A DNA stretch of 64,000 nt from contig AJFK01000172.1 in NCBI GenBank assembly GCA_000467715.1, positions 1-64,000 on the forward strand, written 5' to 3'. This document shows, in pieces, positions 47,086-58,590 of the stretch. The position numbers were made by a program, and so were the translations under genes. The DNA comes from Hysterium pulicare CBS 123377. Taxonomy: Eukaryota; Ascomycota; Dothideomycetes; Hysteriales; Hysteriaceae. Under the pieces are notes generated by a model, which worked only from the letters and a program-made list of their open reading frames with translations, was not told where the DNA came from and searched no databases. The number at the start of each line of letters is the position of its first letter. Positions within the stretch are counted from its first letter, which is position 1.

Positions 47086-48930
47086 ATGGATCCGCCGAAT
47101 CAACATACCTTTTCATATCTCCTGGCTCCTTCACCAGAGGGAGGGCAACCCGCAGAAACACCCTCAGGGCAGCCAAACTTGCTGGAAGTCCCCGATCCTT
47201 GGGCATCTCGAGCAAGTTCACCAACGCAGTATGAGTTTATAACCACGACCGGGGACGAAAGCAGTGCCTCGACGAAACGGAAACTCAAGACGGTGCGCAG
47301 CCACGTAATGAAGAATTTTCTGCAGCGTCAACGAGGACCGAGTGAGATGTCGCAGTCGAGCGCGGTAATGGACAGTGACAGACGCAAAGGAAAGCAACGG
47401 GCGAGGTCAAGCAGATCCGTATCTCGCGAGACCGAGGGCCAACTCGGCAGTCCTGGTGGGATGCAGCAGAGCAATCCAGCTTTACGAGACTTCGGGATGC
47501 TGGTTTCCGACGCCTCAACATTTGGATATCCTCATAGGTACGCTGGTAGTGTGCCTGTGGGACAACGTGAGTAGAAGTGTCTCCACAACGGAAAGTGTTG
47601 CTGATCCACCTAGAATTGCAACCGACCTCCTCTTCCTTTCAGCCAAATCCACTAGGTCAGTACGGTCTTTGTCATTTGAAATCGCAGAGAGACTCATTAT
47701 CGCGATCAGGTGACGAAGGCAGCAAAGCATTTGCTCTCGACTTTTTCTGGGAGGCTTCGCCGCCAGACGATGCGTCAAGATTCAGTCAACTCCAATTCGA
47801 GTCGATTTGCCGTGATAAAATGCAAGGTCGTGTTGAGCCGAGCGTAGAAACCTTGAACTACATAGGCGAGACGGTGAAGATTGTCATGGAAACTCTGCAA
47901 ATCTGCGGAAGAGACGTGCCACAATCGGTTATCTTTGCTGTTAGTCAGTTAGCACTGGGTTCTGTACGTCTGCATGCAATGTATTTCTTGTGCTCATGAT
48001 TAGCTACTGACAACTCAGGTCACGCATGCAGAATCAGACCAAGCTAAAGGCCATTTGGATGCTATGAAGAGAATCGTAGATCTGAGAGGTGGAATTAGTA
48101 CGCTCGATTTTGAGTTGCAGAGGACCATTACCTGGTAAGAGTTACACATTCCCCAAGCCCTCAAAAGACTCGCGTGTTGTTAACATTCGTCAAGGATCAG
48201 TTACATCGTGGAAAGCGCGCAAGGACTCCCACCCGGCTTCCCTTGTCCACTGTTCGCGAATCCCAAGCCATTTCCGCTAGCTGTGCAAGACGAGTGTTCC
48301 ATACGTGCGTGGCGTACTATCAAGAGGTTTCCTAAGAATAGCTCCTTCATTTTCGACATCGTCCTCCGAATGCATCAGATCGGCCTCGCCACTTCATCGG
48401 AATGGTATAACGAAGTTGATCAACGGACCCTGAGCAACGTTTATTTCGAAGCGGAACACGCTCTTCTAGCAATGCAGGTTGATCAGCCGTGGCTGGATCC
48501 GGGTGTCGCTGGAGCTCAAGGTCAAGAAAATGATATGACCTATAGGTCCTTCCTTATAGGTTTGAGTATGTATGTTGTATCGAGCGTTCGACATTTGAAG
48601 AGTAGCGAGTGCATAACTATCCCACACGGCGCATGTGAGTCGACATTTCTCAGACTCAAAGCAACTCTGGAAGGAAGTGATGGATACTCCGCATGGCCTA
48701 GAGGCAAAAGCCTCGAGCCGATTTTGATGGTTCTGTTCGTGGGCATCGAATCAAGTGACCAAACATACATGAGGGAATGGTTTTTGAATGCGACGAGAAG
48801 GGTAGTTGACCTACTGAAAATCAGAAGTGAGGAGGATTTTCGAAAAATGCTAGATCAGTTTCCGTCGACGGACGAATACAGAAATGTGGTAGGAGCTGTA
48901 TGGAGAGAAATTGCGGTTGCTGTTCTATAG
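47086..48930 (+). CDS. Fungal transcription-factor-domain protein without a Zn2Cys6 finger
   Basis: Exons 47086-47566, 47614-47963, 48019-48134 and 48195-48930 give 560 aa. The N terminus (MDPPNQHTFSYLLAPSPEGG) is Ser/Pro-rich. A basic segment, KRKLKTVRSHVMKNFLQRQR (about 65-84), resembles the conserved basic patch of fungal proteins related to Zn2Cys6 regulators but lacking the Cys cluster. The rest is helical and reads like the middle homology region (KAFALDFFWEASP; HAESDQAKGHLDAMKRIVDLRGGI; FIFDIVLRMHQIGLATS). A nuclear regulatory role is inferred. Target genes are unknown; the GH5 gene upstream is only a neighbour. Confidence 0.75.
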
Positions 48931-49359
48931 TACTGCTTCTTGGTGAAGGTCGACATATTTCGAGGCAAACAAAACGTCTTCAAGAGTCTCGGACTGCTAG
49001 TGAGGCAAAGTTATAAGCAGCGCAGGTAAAGGCGCGACGAGCGTTTAAGTATGTAGAATGATAAAAAGACAGTAAGACTCAAGAAATGTCGTCTTTCAGG
49101 TTCTGAAACGGGATTGTGCGAGAAGATATGTGCCGTACTTTTATCCGAAATTGTATCATACTAATCATGATTATTTTTGATGCTATAGACATAGTACGGT
49201 CAGCGCATATGACAAAACCAGCTTTCCTATGGAAACATTCCTTTATGAGGCAGAGCCTCGGCCGAGGCGCCAACCCACTTCACGGTTCGAAAGCCCGGAA
49301 AGGGTAAATGCTTCGGTAAGATAAACGAGGAGAATCATCCATGTTGAAGGTCGCCGACC
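48931..49359. other. Convergent 3' ends
   Basis: About 430 bp between the transcription-factor-domain gene (+) and the GH35 gene (-). No gene or repeat was recognised. Confidence 0.5.
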
Positions 49360-52300
49360 TCATGTATATTGCATGCGGTCTGCTGTCCATCTTGGCTGCA
49401 ATCGACTCCAGTCTCTCGAGAAATCAAAGCTCGATTGGTACTTGCCGTAAGTGAAAAGTGTAATGTTGTCCAGCCTTGCGCCAGCATCTGTCTGAGCCCA
49501 AAGACTGATGGATAACGTGTTCGCTCCTTGGTTGTTTATTATACCAGGAGGGATTGGAAATCGGGTTTGCGGTCCAATATGCGGAAAGAATTTGCCGTAT
49601 TGATACCTGCATGTTGTGAGCCAAAACCGCCATTACTTATAAGGCGCCAGATGAGTAAATGGTGCACTAACCCATTCACGAAAAGCTGCACTCTTGCGGG
49701 CACCTTGGCAGAGGCATCTAGTTGAAGCCCTATGGGCACATCGAGATCTTTATCGAGGTCGAGCGCAAAATCTGTACGATACCAGTTCACGCCAGATTTC
49801 GTTAAGCCTTCGCTTGGATTGCCAGTCTTCCAATTCGATGTGTCAAAACCCGGAAGATGCCACCCAAGACGTTCACCGCTGAGACCGCCTTCATTCATGG
49901 GGCCTCTTATAGCGTCGATATTGGTCGAGCCGCCTGCATTGCCCTGAATTTTCCATTGTGTGAAGCTTAGGACCTTGTTCCCTTCCCCGTACAGCGTTGC
50001 TCCTAGGATTCCTCTGGGGTTTTCTGCTCCACCAGGGCCCACACTAGTCTCGTCATGTCCAGTGTAATCAGTCAAGACCGTGAGCACGTTGCCTTTAGGG
50101 TAAATGGTGATATTTGCGAAATTGAGTTTGCTCCATGTAGCTGACACAGACCCAGTACCCGACGAGCCCCCGACAAATTTGCCGTTGAGCCACGAATTCC
50201 AGCCGGATGCAGCACCCCCTTGGACGGTAACATTAGCACTTATGGCTTGACCATCAAAATATCCACGGTAGATCTTGATGCCCGTGTAATATCCGTAGTC
50301 GCTGCTAAAGAGTACCGGGAGGGTAAGAGGCTTGAGGGGGCTCAGGCTGCTGCTCCTATTGCAGACGACCCACTTGGAATCGTCGTAGTCCGAAGCAGTC
50401 TCCGGAAGTGAATCCGCGACCTTCCAGTCTTTCAGAATCGGCAATTCTACCTTTCGGTCCGAGGCACCAGGAACAGACCCGGTCAAGGATCCATATTCAG
50501 TTTTCTTGGTAGCAATCTCCTGTCCGTTCCACACAATGGTGTCAACATGCTTGTCGGCAGAGAAGACTTCTATGCTGGTACTATTCTCGTTGTCTCCTGA
50601 AATGCGTATAGTATTACCTGTCGCAGTAGCATCCCGAACATTATATGGGCCCCGCACGAATGTATGCTGATCGGGTGCCACATTCGGGTCAGATATCGTG
50701 GGAGGTGCAAAGAATGTATAGGCTGTATCAAGGTCCAATAGGTACATAATAGGTCCATTGCTAAATTGAATGACTGTAGGGCCTCGCCCTTGAGTGTAAG
50801 TGTACCTGGTCAAGGAGCCATCCGTCTTGGCCGAGAAGTCCGTCTTTTGCCCATAGGTTCGGAAATCTCGAGAGGAATTTGTCTTAAAAGCAAATTCCCC
50901 AACTTGACCAACCTTGAGATAGAATACCACGACGGGGACGTCGAAATTTCCGTAGGTCAAAACTTCAGCCGAGGAATACAGTAAGACCTCATTTCCAACA
51001 GGGTAGTCTGTGACCACAAATCTACTTTGGCGGTTTTTGAGTTGCACTTTTGGTATGTTGATGTTGCCTAATGAAGTTTTGACCGTGATCGAGAAATCGG
51101 TGGTATCCCGGGAGCTCGAAGTGGTATGTTCAGCTAAATAGAACCCAGCTTGCGTGTCAGGATTCCGAAGGACCCAGGTATAAATTGCCGAATTGTCGAC
51201 CGCATTGCCGGACCCATTACTTTCCATGTATGTCTTCAACAAGCCTTTTGAAACTCTCGTAAACAGACCGATGAGCTTGGTCTGCTTGAACTTTGGTTGA
51301 ACTTCGCGGGTCTCCCTAAGCGGTGCAGAGTAGTCATAGGATGTATAGACCACTGGTGCTGCACTGTGACCCCAATTTGTTCCACCCCAAGCCATGTACA
51401 AGCTAAACATCGTAACCCGTTGCCCGAGAAGAGTCTTATAAAAGACATCCGCAAAAGCAGGATCATGCTCTGCAAGACATTGGTCGTAAAAGTAGCCGCC
51501 CCATGGTTGAAAGTAGCCAGCTTCGTACTCGGGAATGTACTCCGGTTGAGTGAAAGAGTAGTTCTGGAACCACTGATAGAACGTCCGAACTAATTTAAAT
51601 CCGCTGTCAATGTTCGTACAGCTCAAGCTACCTGGATAGCTATCCAATCCGTACACGTTGACGGCGCCGCCTACATTCTGATAATCCGTGGACCAGCTCT
51701 GAGATCTCATGCCTTTTTCGTTATGAGTGGTAGGTATGACGATGCCCGCATCTTTAAATGCTTTCTCGATTTGCTCCATGTATAGCACTAGGGTATTTGT
51801 TGCAGAATGTGTTGTTTCCTGAAGCTCATTCTCGATCTGAAGCAGAATAACGGGGCCTCCATTGGTGATTTGGTTCTTAGCGATAATGGCACCGATTTCT
51901 TTGACCCAGGGGAGCCAAGCTTGGTGATAGGTCTCGTCGGAAGTTCGCAATTTCCCTCCACTGCCATCACTCGTCCACAGACCCAAGCCCCCGGCGTTGG
52001 TCTCTGCATTACAGTAGGGACCGGGCCGCGCGATTACATACAGGCCAGCTTCTTTAGCCATATCGAGGATACGTTGTACATCCTTTCCAGGGCTTTTAAA
52101 GTCAAAAGTGCCTTTTGAAGCCTCGTGATACGACCAAAAGAAGTATATGCTATTTCACTGTAAGAACTTGCTGCACAATATGGACTAAAGCTCACACTCA
52201 CCTAACAGCATTCATACCATTTGCTTTGAACTTCTGAAAGATGTCAAGCCTATCAAAATATTAGCTTCCGTCCACGGTGGGTTTTCTGAGGGTGGGAATT

Positions 52301-52481
52301 ACCATAACTCGGGGACAGGCATCCGCTGGTAATGAAACTCGCCAGACACAATGAAAATGCGTTCTCCGTTTATCAACAGACTGTACTTATCCCATGTTAC
52401 GACATTGATGAGATTGTCAGAGATGGCCCTCGTCACAAGAGCCACACCCAGCATGTATGTCAAGAATGCCAGAAGACGCAT
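49360..52481 (-). CDS. Secreted GH35 beta-galactosidase
   Basis: Exons 52481-52303, 52249-52202, 52149-49672 and 49606-49360 give 983 aa, normal for fungal LacA-type enzymes. A signal peptide ([19 protein letters not shown]) precedes the TIM barrel. Seen: [51 protein letters not shown] with the acid/base Glu at about 184, and [15 protein letters not shown] with the nucleophile Glu. Later come the beta-sandwich domains ([37 protein letters not shown]). The last intron splits VQLFVNG from YQYGKF. It releases terminal galactose from plant cell-wall galactans and related glycans. It is divergent from the GNAT gene. Confidence 0.95.
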
Positions 52482-53093
52482 ATTGGCGGACTCGGACAGT
52501 GAAACGAAGTAAAACTTGGTACACCACCACCCTGAACATCCGAGACATTTGTATGCCAGTGCTGAGTGCCAATACTGCGAAGATTTCGAGAAACCATGAT
52601 AGTAGACTAGGCGCAATGAAAGATGATTCCGTAGCTCGATTATCCATCAATCAGAAACATGGGGAATATCCCGGAGAAAAAGATGCAAAGTACCTGGAGG
52701 TGCATGCTTTGCCGAGAATGACAGCATACCCGCAAATGGTGTTTACCTATAGGCAGAATTGTGCATGCCAGGAACGAAGCTCGTGAATTAGCCCGAGAGA
52801 CCGAAGCCAATGCAGCCTCCCCTCCTAGTCGATCCCCAGAGCTACCCCAGGAGGAGGCTCTACCAACGATGAGAGGCAGACGAGCGTGAATCTGGGAAAG
52901 ACTTGTCTCTACAAAGATTGGATTGAAAGATGCTTGTTAAGCAGGAGGCGCTTGCCCAGGTGACATCCAGTGCTTATGTAACGCTAGCCATTTTGTGGGG
53001 CAAGGGCACTTGGACGTCCTAAATCCTTCACTCCTCAGTTCTATTTTCTCCCATCATGACAATTTCAAACCCACAGAGACCTCCGAAGCCGCA
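52482..53093. other. Divergent promoter region of GH35 and GNAT genes
   Basis: About 610 bp. Near the right end an upstream ATG opens a 29-codon frame overlapping the GNAT start, listed separately. Confidence 0.5.
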
Positions 53094-53142
53094 ATGCCTC
53101 TCGAGCTCTCCGAAGCCACCGAAGCCGACAGCGCCGCCATAG
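53056..53142 (+). promoter_or_regulatory. Possible overlapping upstream ORF of the GNAT gene
   Basis: An ATG at 53056 opens 28 sense codons in another frame and stops at 53140-53142, past the main ATG at 53094. If transcribed, it could lower translation of the acetyltransferase. The transcription start is unknown. Confidence 0.35.
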
Positions 53143-53783
53143 GCCACCTCTTCGCCCTATCCTGGACCTCCCCCTTCTTAAGCCTCCAATTCGGAAACAT
53201 CGACACCGATGGCCTCGCCGAAACAATGGCTCCGCGGATAGCACTGCACATGAAGAAACCTCACACCAAAATCATAGTCATGCGGAATACCGAGAACGGA
53301 GACATCGCTAGCGTGGCGCATTGGTCGAACCCAAAGCGGGAGGAAGTCTCCGGGCAGGGAGATGGGAAGGAGACGCCGGAAGAAGAAGAAGAGCGCCAGT
53401 TGGTGGAAGATGAGGCATATCGGAACCGATTACCAGAAGGTTCTAACAAAGACCTGATTATGGAGTTTACGGTTGGAATGAGGAAAGTACGGAAAGAGGT
53501 GTTGGGTGATAGGAAACATTACCTCCTGGAGAATATCGCAACGCACCCGTCATACCGCCGTCAAGGCCTTGCCTCGAGATTGATTGAGTGGCCGTTCCCG
53601 GATGCAAACAAAGATGGAGATATTGTATACTTGGATACCGGTCTTGACAACCCGGCTTTGAACATTTATAAGAGGTTGGGGTTTCGGGAAGTAGGGAGGA
53701 GCACGATTGAGGACTTGAGTAGGTATGGGGGTGACGGGGACCATACGCATGTTGCTTTGATAAGATACCCTAAATCGCAGTGA
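53094..53783 (+). CDS. GNAT-family N-acetyltransferase
   Basis: A single exon gives 229 aa from MPLELSEATEADSAAIGHLF; this ATG is the first in frame. The start of a GNAT fold is clear. The acetyl-CoA pyrophosphate loop is YRRQGLASRLI (about 160-170), preceded by LLENIATHPSY. The C-terminal part, VYLDTGLDNPALNIYKRLGF, is the usual beta5-alpha4 pattern (x-N-xx-A-x-x-x-Y-xx-xGF). A charged Glu-rich insertion (about 100-115) sits in the middle. Close fungal relatives are annotated only as GNAT proteins, so the substrate (small amine, antibiotic or protein) cannot be told. Confidence 0.88.
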   Translation: MPLELSEATEADSAAIGHLFALSWTSPFLSLQFGNIDTDGLAETMAPRIALHMKKPHTKIIVMRNTENGDIASVAHWSNPKREEVSGQGDGKETPEEEEERQLVEDEAYRNRLPEGSNKDLIMEFTVGMRKVRKEVLGDRKHYLLENIATHPSYRRQGLASRLIEWPFPDANKDGDIVYLDTGLDNPALNIYKRLGFREVGRSTIEDLSRYGGDGDHTHVALIRYPKSQ

Positions 53784-54486
53784 TAGAGGTTCTGGATTAA
53801 GAATGAGACTCATTGGTCTGCAAAATCGATCTTCAGGTGCCTGCCGAAACGCATGCGAGCTTGTGATGGCCATGCATTATAAATCCTATTTCGACTCGAA
53901 AACTGCCATCCGGGAAAACCTTCCTTATCACCACCACATTTGCCATCGTATAGAACGCCTGTCCATTGCCCATACTGGACACCTCGCGCCTTCCTGACTG
54001 TGCCAGGGCCCCTCATCCTCCCCTCTTATACACTTGCCACCCATAGCACTACTCATGCTGTTGGGCTTGCATTCGACGATACTGCAAATCGAGCATCTGA
54101 TTCGAGATACACCAGAGATGATTTATACAAAAAGAGGCGTATTGGAAAGAAAGTCATATTGTCCCTTTATTATCTAGGACCTATTTCCCTCGGATCCGAG
54201 TAAAACGTATCCTGCAATTGACACAGTCCTTTTGGAAATCTGGGGCAACCCCACCGGCAGGAGTTACCATACCCTCCCAGAATCCCCGTAGAAGTTAAAG
54301 AAATATCCCATGAAACCTCCAGATCGCAAATCCATGTGACTCCCGTTATATGAGGGTACCGCATCCGCATTCCCTCGAAAGGCTTCAGCTCAGCACATCA
54401 ACTCAAAGCCATGTAATGCAGCAAGGAGAGGGCTTGCTTGATCACCTTACCTGGCCATACCGTAGCGTAAGCAGACCTCACCAAAT
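53784..54486. other. Convergent intergenic region
   Basis: About 700 bp between the GNAT gene and the cysteine-rich gene. No feature was recognised. Confidence 0.5.
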
Positions 54487-56524
54487 CTACCACAAACCCG
54501 CCATCATCATTGCCGCTTTCTCCTGTGGGTTGCAGCAACAACCGTTGGGAACGCATTGGCAGGGTCCACTCAAGTCTTCGCAGGGACACTCGATACATGG
54601 AATGTCTTCAGCCGGCTTACGTTTGATCGGGCTAGCTTTATACGGCGGGCATTTATAATCGCATTGCTCGTTGCACTAAGATCTTGGTTAGGACAATAAT
54701 CCCCAGAGCCTTGGGCTATCACTTACGAATGTGAAATGGCAGACTGCTAGGAAACATGTGTAGGGATCCGTGATGTTATCTTCGCAGTTGGTAAACCAGT
54801 TACTGCAATCGTCGCATGTCTGCAACTTATCCCTGGCTTCGACAGCTTTGGCGGGTTCTGAGGGATCAACCTGACGGGTTTCAGATTGCACGGAATCAAG
54901 TGCGGCTCGTTCAGCAGATCGGACCTTCCGCAGGCCGCAACTAAGGCACTGCAAAAGTGTTTAGTCGCCATTCCATGTTTTGGAAGTTCCCCTATGCTTA
55001 CCTGAGAGCCCTTTGTAGTCTCCTCTGCACAGTGATGAGCCCACCCCGGGCCACCTTTAGTATCCTTCGCAAGGCAGGTCAGGTATGTATGCCAGCAATC
55101 GTGGCAGGCATCACGAGGATCAAGGAGGGATCGCTCAGCTGGCGGAGGGCATGTCCAGCCACACTGATCACGACACTATACTCTGCGTTAGTTCTGCGAA
55201 GGTCAAGTCCTCCCATCATTGGAGCTTTGGAATACTCACCTTTTGATTCATACACAGAGCTGAACGACATTGCCAAGCCCAGCCACGTCCTGCCATAGGA
55301 TGGTCCTCAAGGCAGGTATTGTACTCATGCGTACACTCATTGCAAGTATCGTCCCTAGGCTTCTCAGTGTTGTTCTTTGCCGGAAGACAAGGGAAGTGGC
55401 ATGTTTCGTGGCACTACGGAGAAGATTAGAAAGTCTTTGGTCACCTACAACTCTACGGTCGGACTTACGGTGGTGTTTCGGCAGAGACCCTGATAACAGT
55501 GCTCAATCCCGCGAAGTCCTCCATCGTCCTCAATGCAAGAGATCAGTTCCGCCACACACTCTACGCAGGTAGTCAAATTGCCTGCACGCGCCACCGGTTG
55601 GAGTTCGCCTTCGGTAGACTCGCGTATAGTTTTCGGTGGGATAGTTGGTGGGATGATGCCCTTGCATGAGGTCCAACCGCACTCACGACACTGTATTTCA
55701 TGTTAACTTTTCCGACCATGTACTAAACTTTCAGAGTAAGAAGCGGTACCCCTGCGTGTTCTCCCCACCAGCAAACACCGAACTTGCACATGGCGTCACA
55801 AATATCGTTATGAACCCCGCATGGCTATCAGAAGATGTTAGCGCTCGTAGACTGGTGCGGTTGGAGGCCGTAAATTCTCACCGCAATGCAGTCCGAATAT
55901 GACCTCTGGCAATTATCACATATCGAAGAGTCACTATCGCCGTCATTGCCAGTGCCCTGGATTGCACCAAGGTCTGGACGAACGTCCTGAGGAGCGAGGA
56001 CATCGAGCATAGTCGTCATGTATCCTATGTTTGTCTCAACGTCTTGGACACCTTCATTCGTGGCCGAACTATTTGCGACTGCTCCATGAGGAAACGAAGA
56101 AGCGCAAATGTTCCAACCACATTCTTGCCAACACTTTCGGGGACATCAGCTGCCGCTCTCTATCGCTCATGAAATCGACAGAAAACTTACGATTGTATCC
56201 ACGAACATGCAAGTTCCCCATAAGCAGATCGTCATACAGATATCATCCTGGGGGCATTGCTGAGTTGGACACTGGTCAGCACTTGTCGTTTTCAAATGGT
56301 AATGCGAATTCATGTCAAAGGTTGCTCACTGCGATGCACTTAAGATAGTAACTGAAACAGTCACCACAGGAGGCATCGTTGATGTCGGTGATACCCATAC
56401 CAGGTTGACCTTGCGGAGCGCGTGGAGCCAAATCCGTGGTGAGTGGCTGGTCTGGCCCAGCCGGAAGGGCTGTAGTGAGAGCAGCGAGGCTGCCGATGAG
56501 CCCAAAGATGCGATTAAGCTTCAT
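54487..56524 (-). CDS. Secreted modular cysteine-rich repeat protein
   Basis: Exons 56524-56330, 56259-56191, 56133-55882, 55824-55750, 55690-55469, 55413-55240, 55175-55002, 54948-54727 and 54675-54487 join to 523 aa; all eight introns are phase 0. A signal peptide (MKLNRIFGLIGSLAALTTA) starts it. After that, cysteine modules repeat: C-x2-C-x6-C in the middle (TCNECTHEYNTC, ACHDCWHTYLTC, TCDDCSNWFTNC, SCGDCFSYYLKC), then a later Cys pair. Six exons begin at the Cys of a short C-x2/3-C-x3-C motif (CRECGWTSC, CHETCHFPC, CNEQCDYKC). The C terminus adds a dense Cys knot (CPCEDLSGPCQC, CCC). No known domain is recognised. Secretion and Cys density suggest an extracellular or effector-like protein; function unknown. 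Confidence 0.82.
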
Positions 56525-57717
56525 GGCTGTGAAGCTGGTGTTGACCGTGGATTGGGGGTCGAAAGTCAGAGAATTTGCGAGACAAAGATTGTAAGAGGTG
56601 AGGTGGTCAAGGTAGAAGGGAAAAGCTTTGGAAAGAAGAGGGGGTTTTTAGGTCACGACGATAGTTGCCACCCGCCGATCAGTTGACTGGGTCAAAGCGG
56701 ACAAGCTCGCGTCGATAGCAGTGCGTACCTACCCAAGTAGTGGGTCAATACACCGCTACCTCATTGTTCGCGCACTTGGTTTGAGAGCGCCTCAGCATTT
56801 GACGCTGGATGCTTGTGGTAATGGGAGGCTTAGTTGGCCAGAATCAATTCTCTTCGTACCTACCAAATCCTAATTAACTAGGTCGCATACATCGAATGCT
56901 CAACCTTGAGCCATACACGCGATATGAACATCCAGCCTCACATCCATCTGCGCAAATGATGAGCAGAGAAGTCATGACATTAACTTTTGCTTAAGCACTA
57001 TTCGCGTGGCAATAGTGAAGTGGCCCTAAGATATCTTTGCAGAAAGATACACATGTGCAAGAACACCGGGACCTGGGTTCAGCTCACATGATGAAAATGG
57101 GCGGACATAGAGATGGTTAGAGGAGTATCGTACCAGAAAGCAGACTGCTGACATGTAGAAGTAGGAGCTTGTTGACGGAGAGGCGAACTGGATTTCAACG
57201 GGCAAACGGGGCTCAACTGCATTGTGGAAAAAGACAGAAAAGGAGTATGTAGAACTATCCGAAATAGCTTTGGCAACTGCTCTCTGCTTTGAAGCCATGG
57301 GTTTTTCAAGCCAGTTGGCTATGGTGAGAGCCAAAAATGAACTTCATGATGATTTCGACGAAGTGAAGCGGCTCTGTGAAGAAGAAACACCATTATATTG
57401 TACAATGGGATTAAACCATATGAGAGCTTTGATTATATAGCACCACTTACGCGCACTGAGCTTTGCCAACCTCTTCTTTCAACTTTCGAGGATGTGACCT
57501 TGACGGCGCTACTCACCTTCTAACAGGATCGCTGAGAAATATCTACGGTGGAAAGGTAGCAGAAATCACGAACAATCAATCAGTGTTCGGTCTGGTCGTA
57601 ATCTGATGCAGTCAGGTATAACAGGCTAACTATATGCCACGTTAAAGGATCTGTATGTTGATCGACTAGAGCCTTGGAAATTCCAATTCTGCTCCTGCCA
57701 TGCTCTTCAGCGCGACA

Positions 57718-57744
57718 CGCTGAGGTGCGCTGAGGTGCGCTGAG
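57718..57744. repeat. Short tandem repeat of a 10-bp unit
   Basis: The unit GCGCTGAGGT (first copy with one change) occurs about two and a half times. The upstream TCAGCGC at about 57707-57713 is its inverse, so a small hairpin could form. Confidence 0.7.
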
Positions 57745-58311
57745 CAGAGGGATATCGCTGAGCGCCTATCATCAGAGACCTTGATCAATCGGCCTTCATG
57801 CAATGAGGTCGTCTCACACAGCTCGTAGCACCCCGCGAATTTCTCAATTCGGCAGCCAGGTCTCGCCTCACTTCGGTTTGAAGCATCGTCCGGTGGGATT
57901 CATTGCCCATGTCCAGAAATCGATTCTGCACAGCTTCGGCAGTTGAAATACCAAATTGTGAGCTATGCGGCTGGGGTTTGCTAATGATGTGGTCCGTTCC
58001 GATTTCCTTCACAAGGGAAATAGATGTCATGCAGGTGCCAGGTGAGGTCTCGAATACAAGCCCCCTACACTGTCTTGAGACTAGTAGGTTCGCCACCACC
58101 TGCCACCCGCAGTCTTTCGCACAATAGGTCTGCAGGGCATCCTACGGTTTTCACGACGAGCATTGAGCAATAAGAACGCCACAGCGCTGCTTGCTAACAA
58201 GATTCAGCATCGCGAACCAACGTGCGACTGAGATCTCTGCCACACGTCCAAGCGAAGCTTCACCGAGGAGGTCTCGAGGAGGTCAAACCTGAACTCGCAA
58301 CATGCCCTGTT

Positions 58312-58412
58312 TCAACCATCACCAAAAATGCCAAGCGTCTAACAGTCAGAATCTCGCAGGTCTCAACCATCACCAAAACATGCCAAGCGCCTAACAGTCA
58401 AGTCTCGTAGGT
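58312..58412. repeat. Tandem duplication of a 51-bp unit
   Basis: TCAACCATCACCAAAA...GCCAAGCG.CTAACAGTCA...TCTCG.AGGTC occurs at 58312 and again at 58363 with only a few differences. A third partial start (TCAAC) follows. It sits about 180-280 bp upstream of the small secreted protein gene and might affect its promoter. Confidence 0.8.
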
Positions 58413-58459
58413 CTCAACTGCGGGATATTAATCAAAGCGTTCTCATAATAGTAATGCCA

Positions 58460-58468
58460 TATAAATAG
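58460..58468 (+). promoter_or_regulatory. TATA box of the small secreted protein gene
   Basis: TATAAATAG about 130 bp before the ATG at 58591, with a CT-rich leader between. Confidence 0.6.
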
Positions 58469-58590
58469 AGAGCTTGAACGCATGAAATAATGTCTAGGTT
58501 CATTGCATTCTCTCATTTCACTTCCTCCAGCTGTGCTGTTTCGTTCCAACACTCGTTCTTACGTTTTTAGTCGTTCATTTGCTGTTCAAC

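Larger units (their letters stand above)
56525..58590. other. Divergent intergenic 2 kb with small tandem repeats
   Basis: Lies between two divergent secreted-protein genes. It contains the tandem repeats at 57718-57744 and 58312-58412 and a TATA box at 58460-58468. An open frame at 57785-58099 (-) has no ATG and no recognised family. Confidence 0.55.

Noticed and set aside
57785-58099. 104-aa minus-strand ORF
   Set aside because: It begins at a GTG without an ATG, and no family or splice partner was found.
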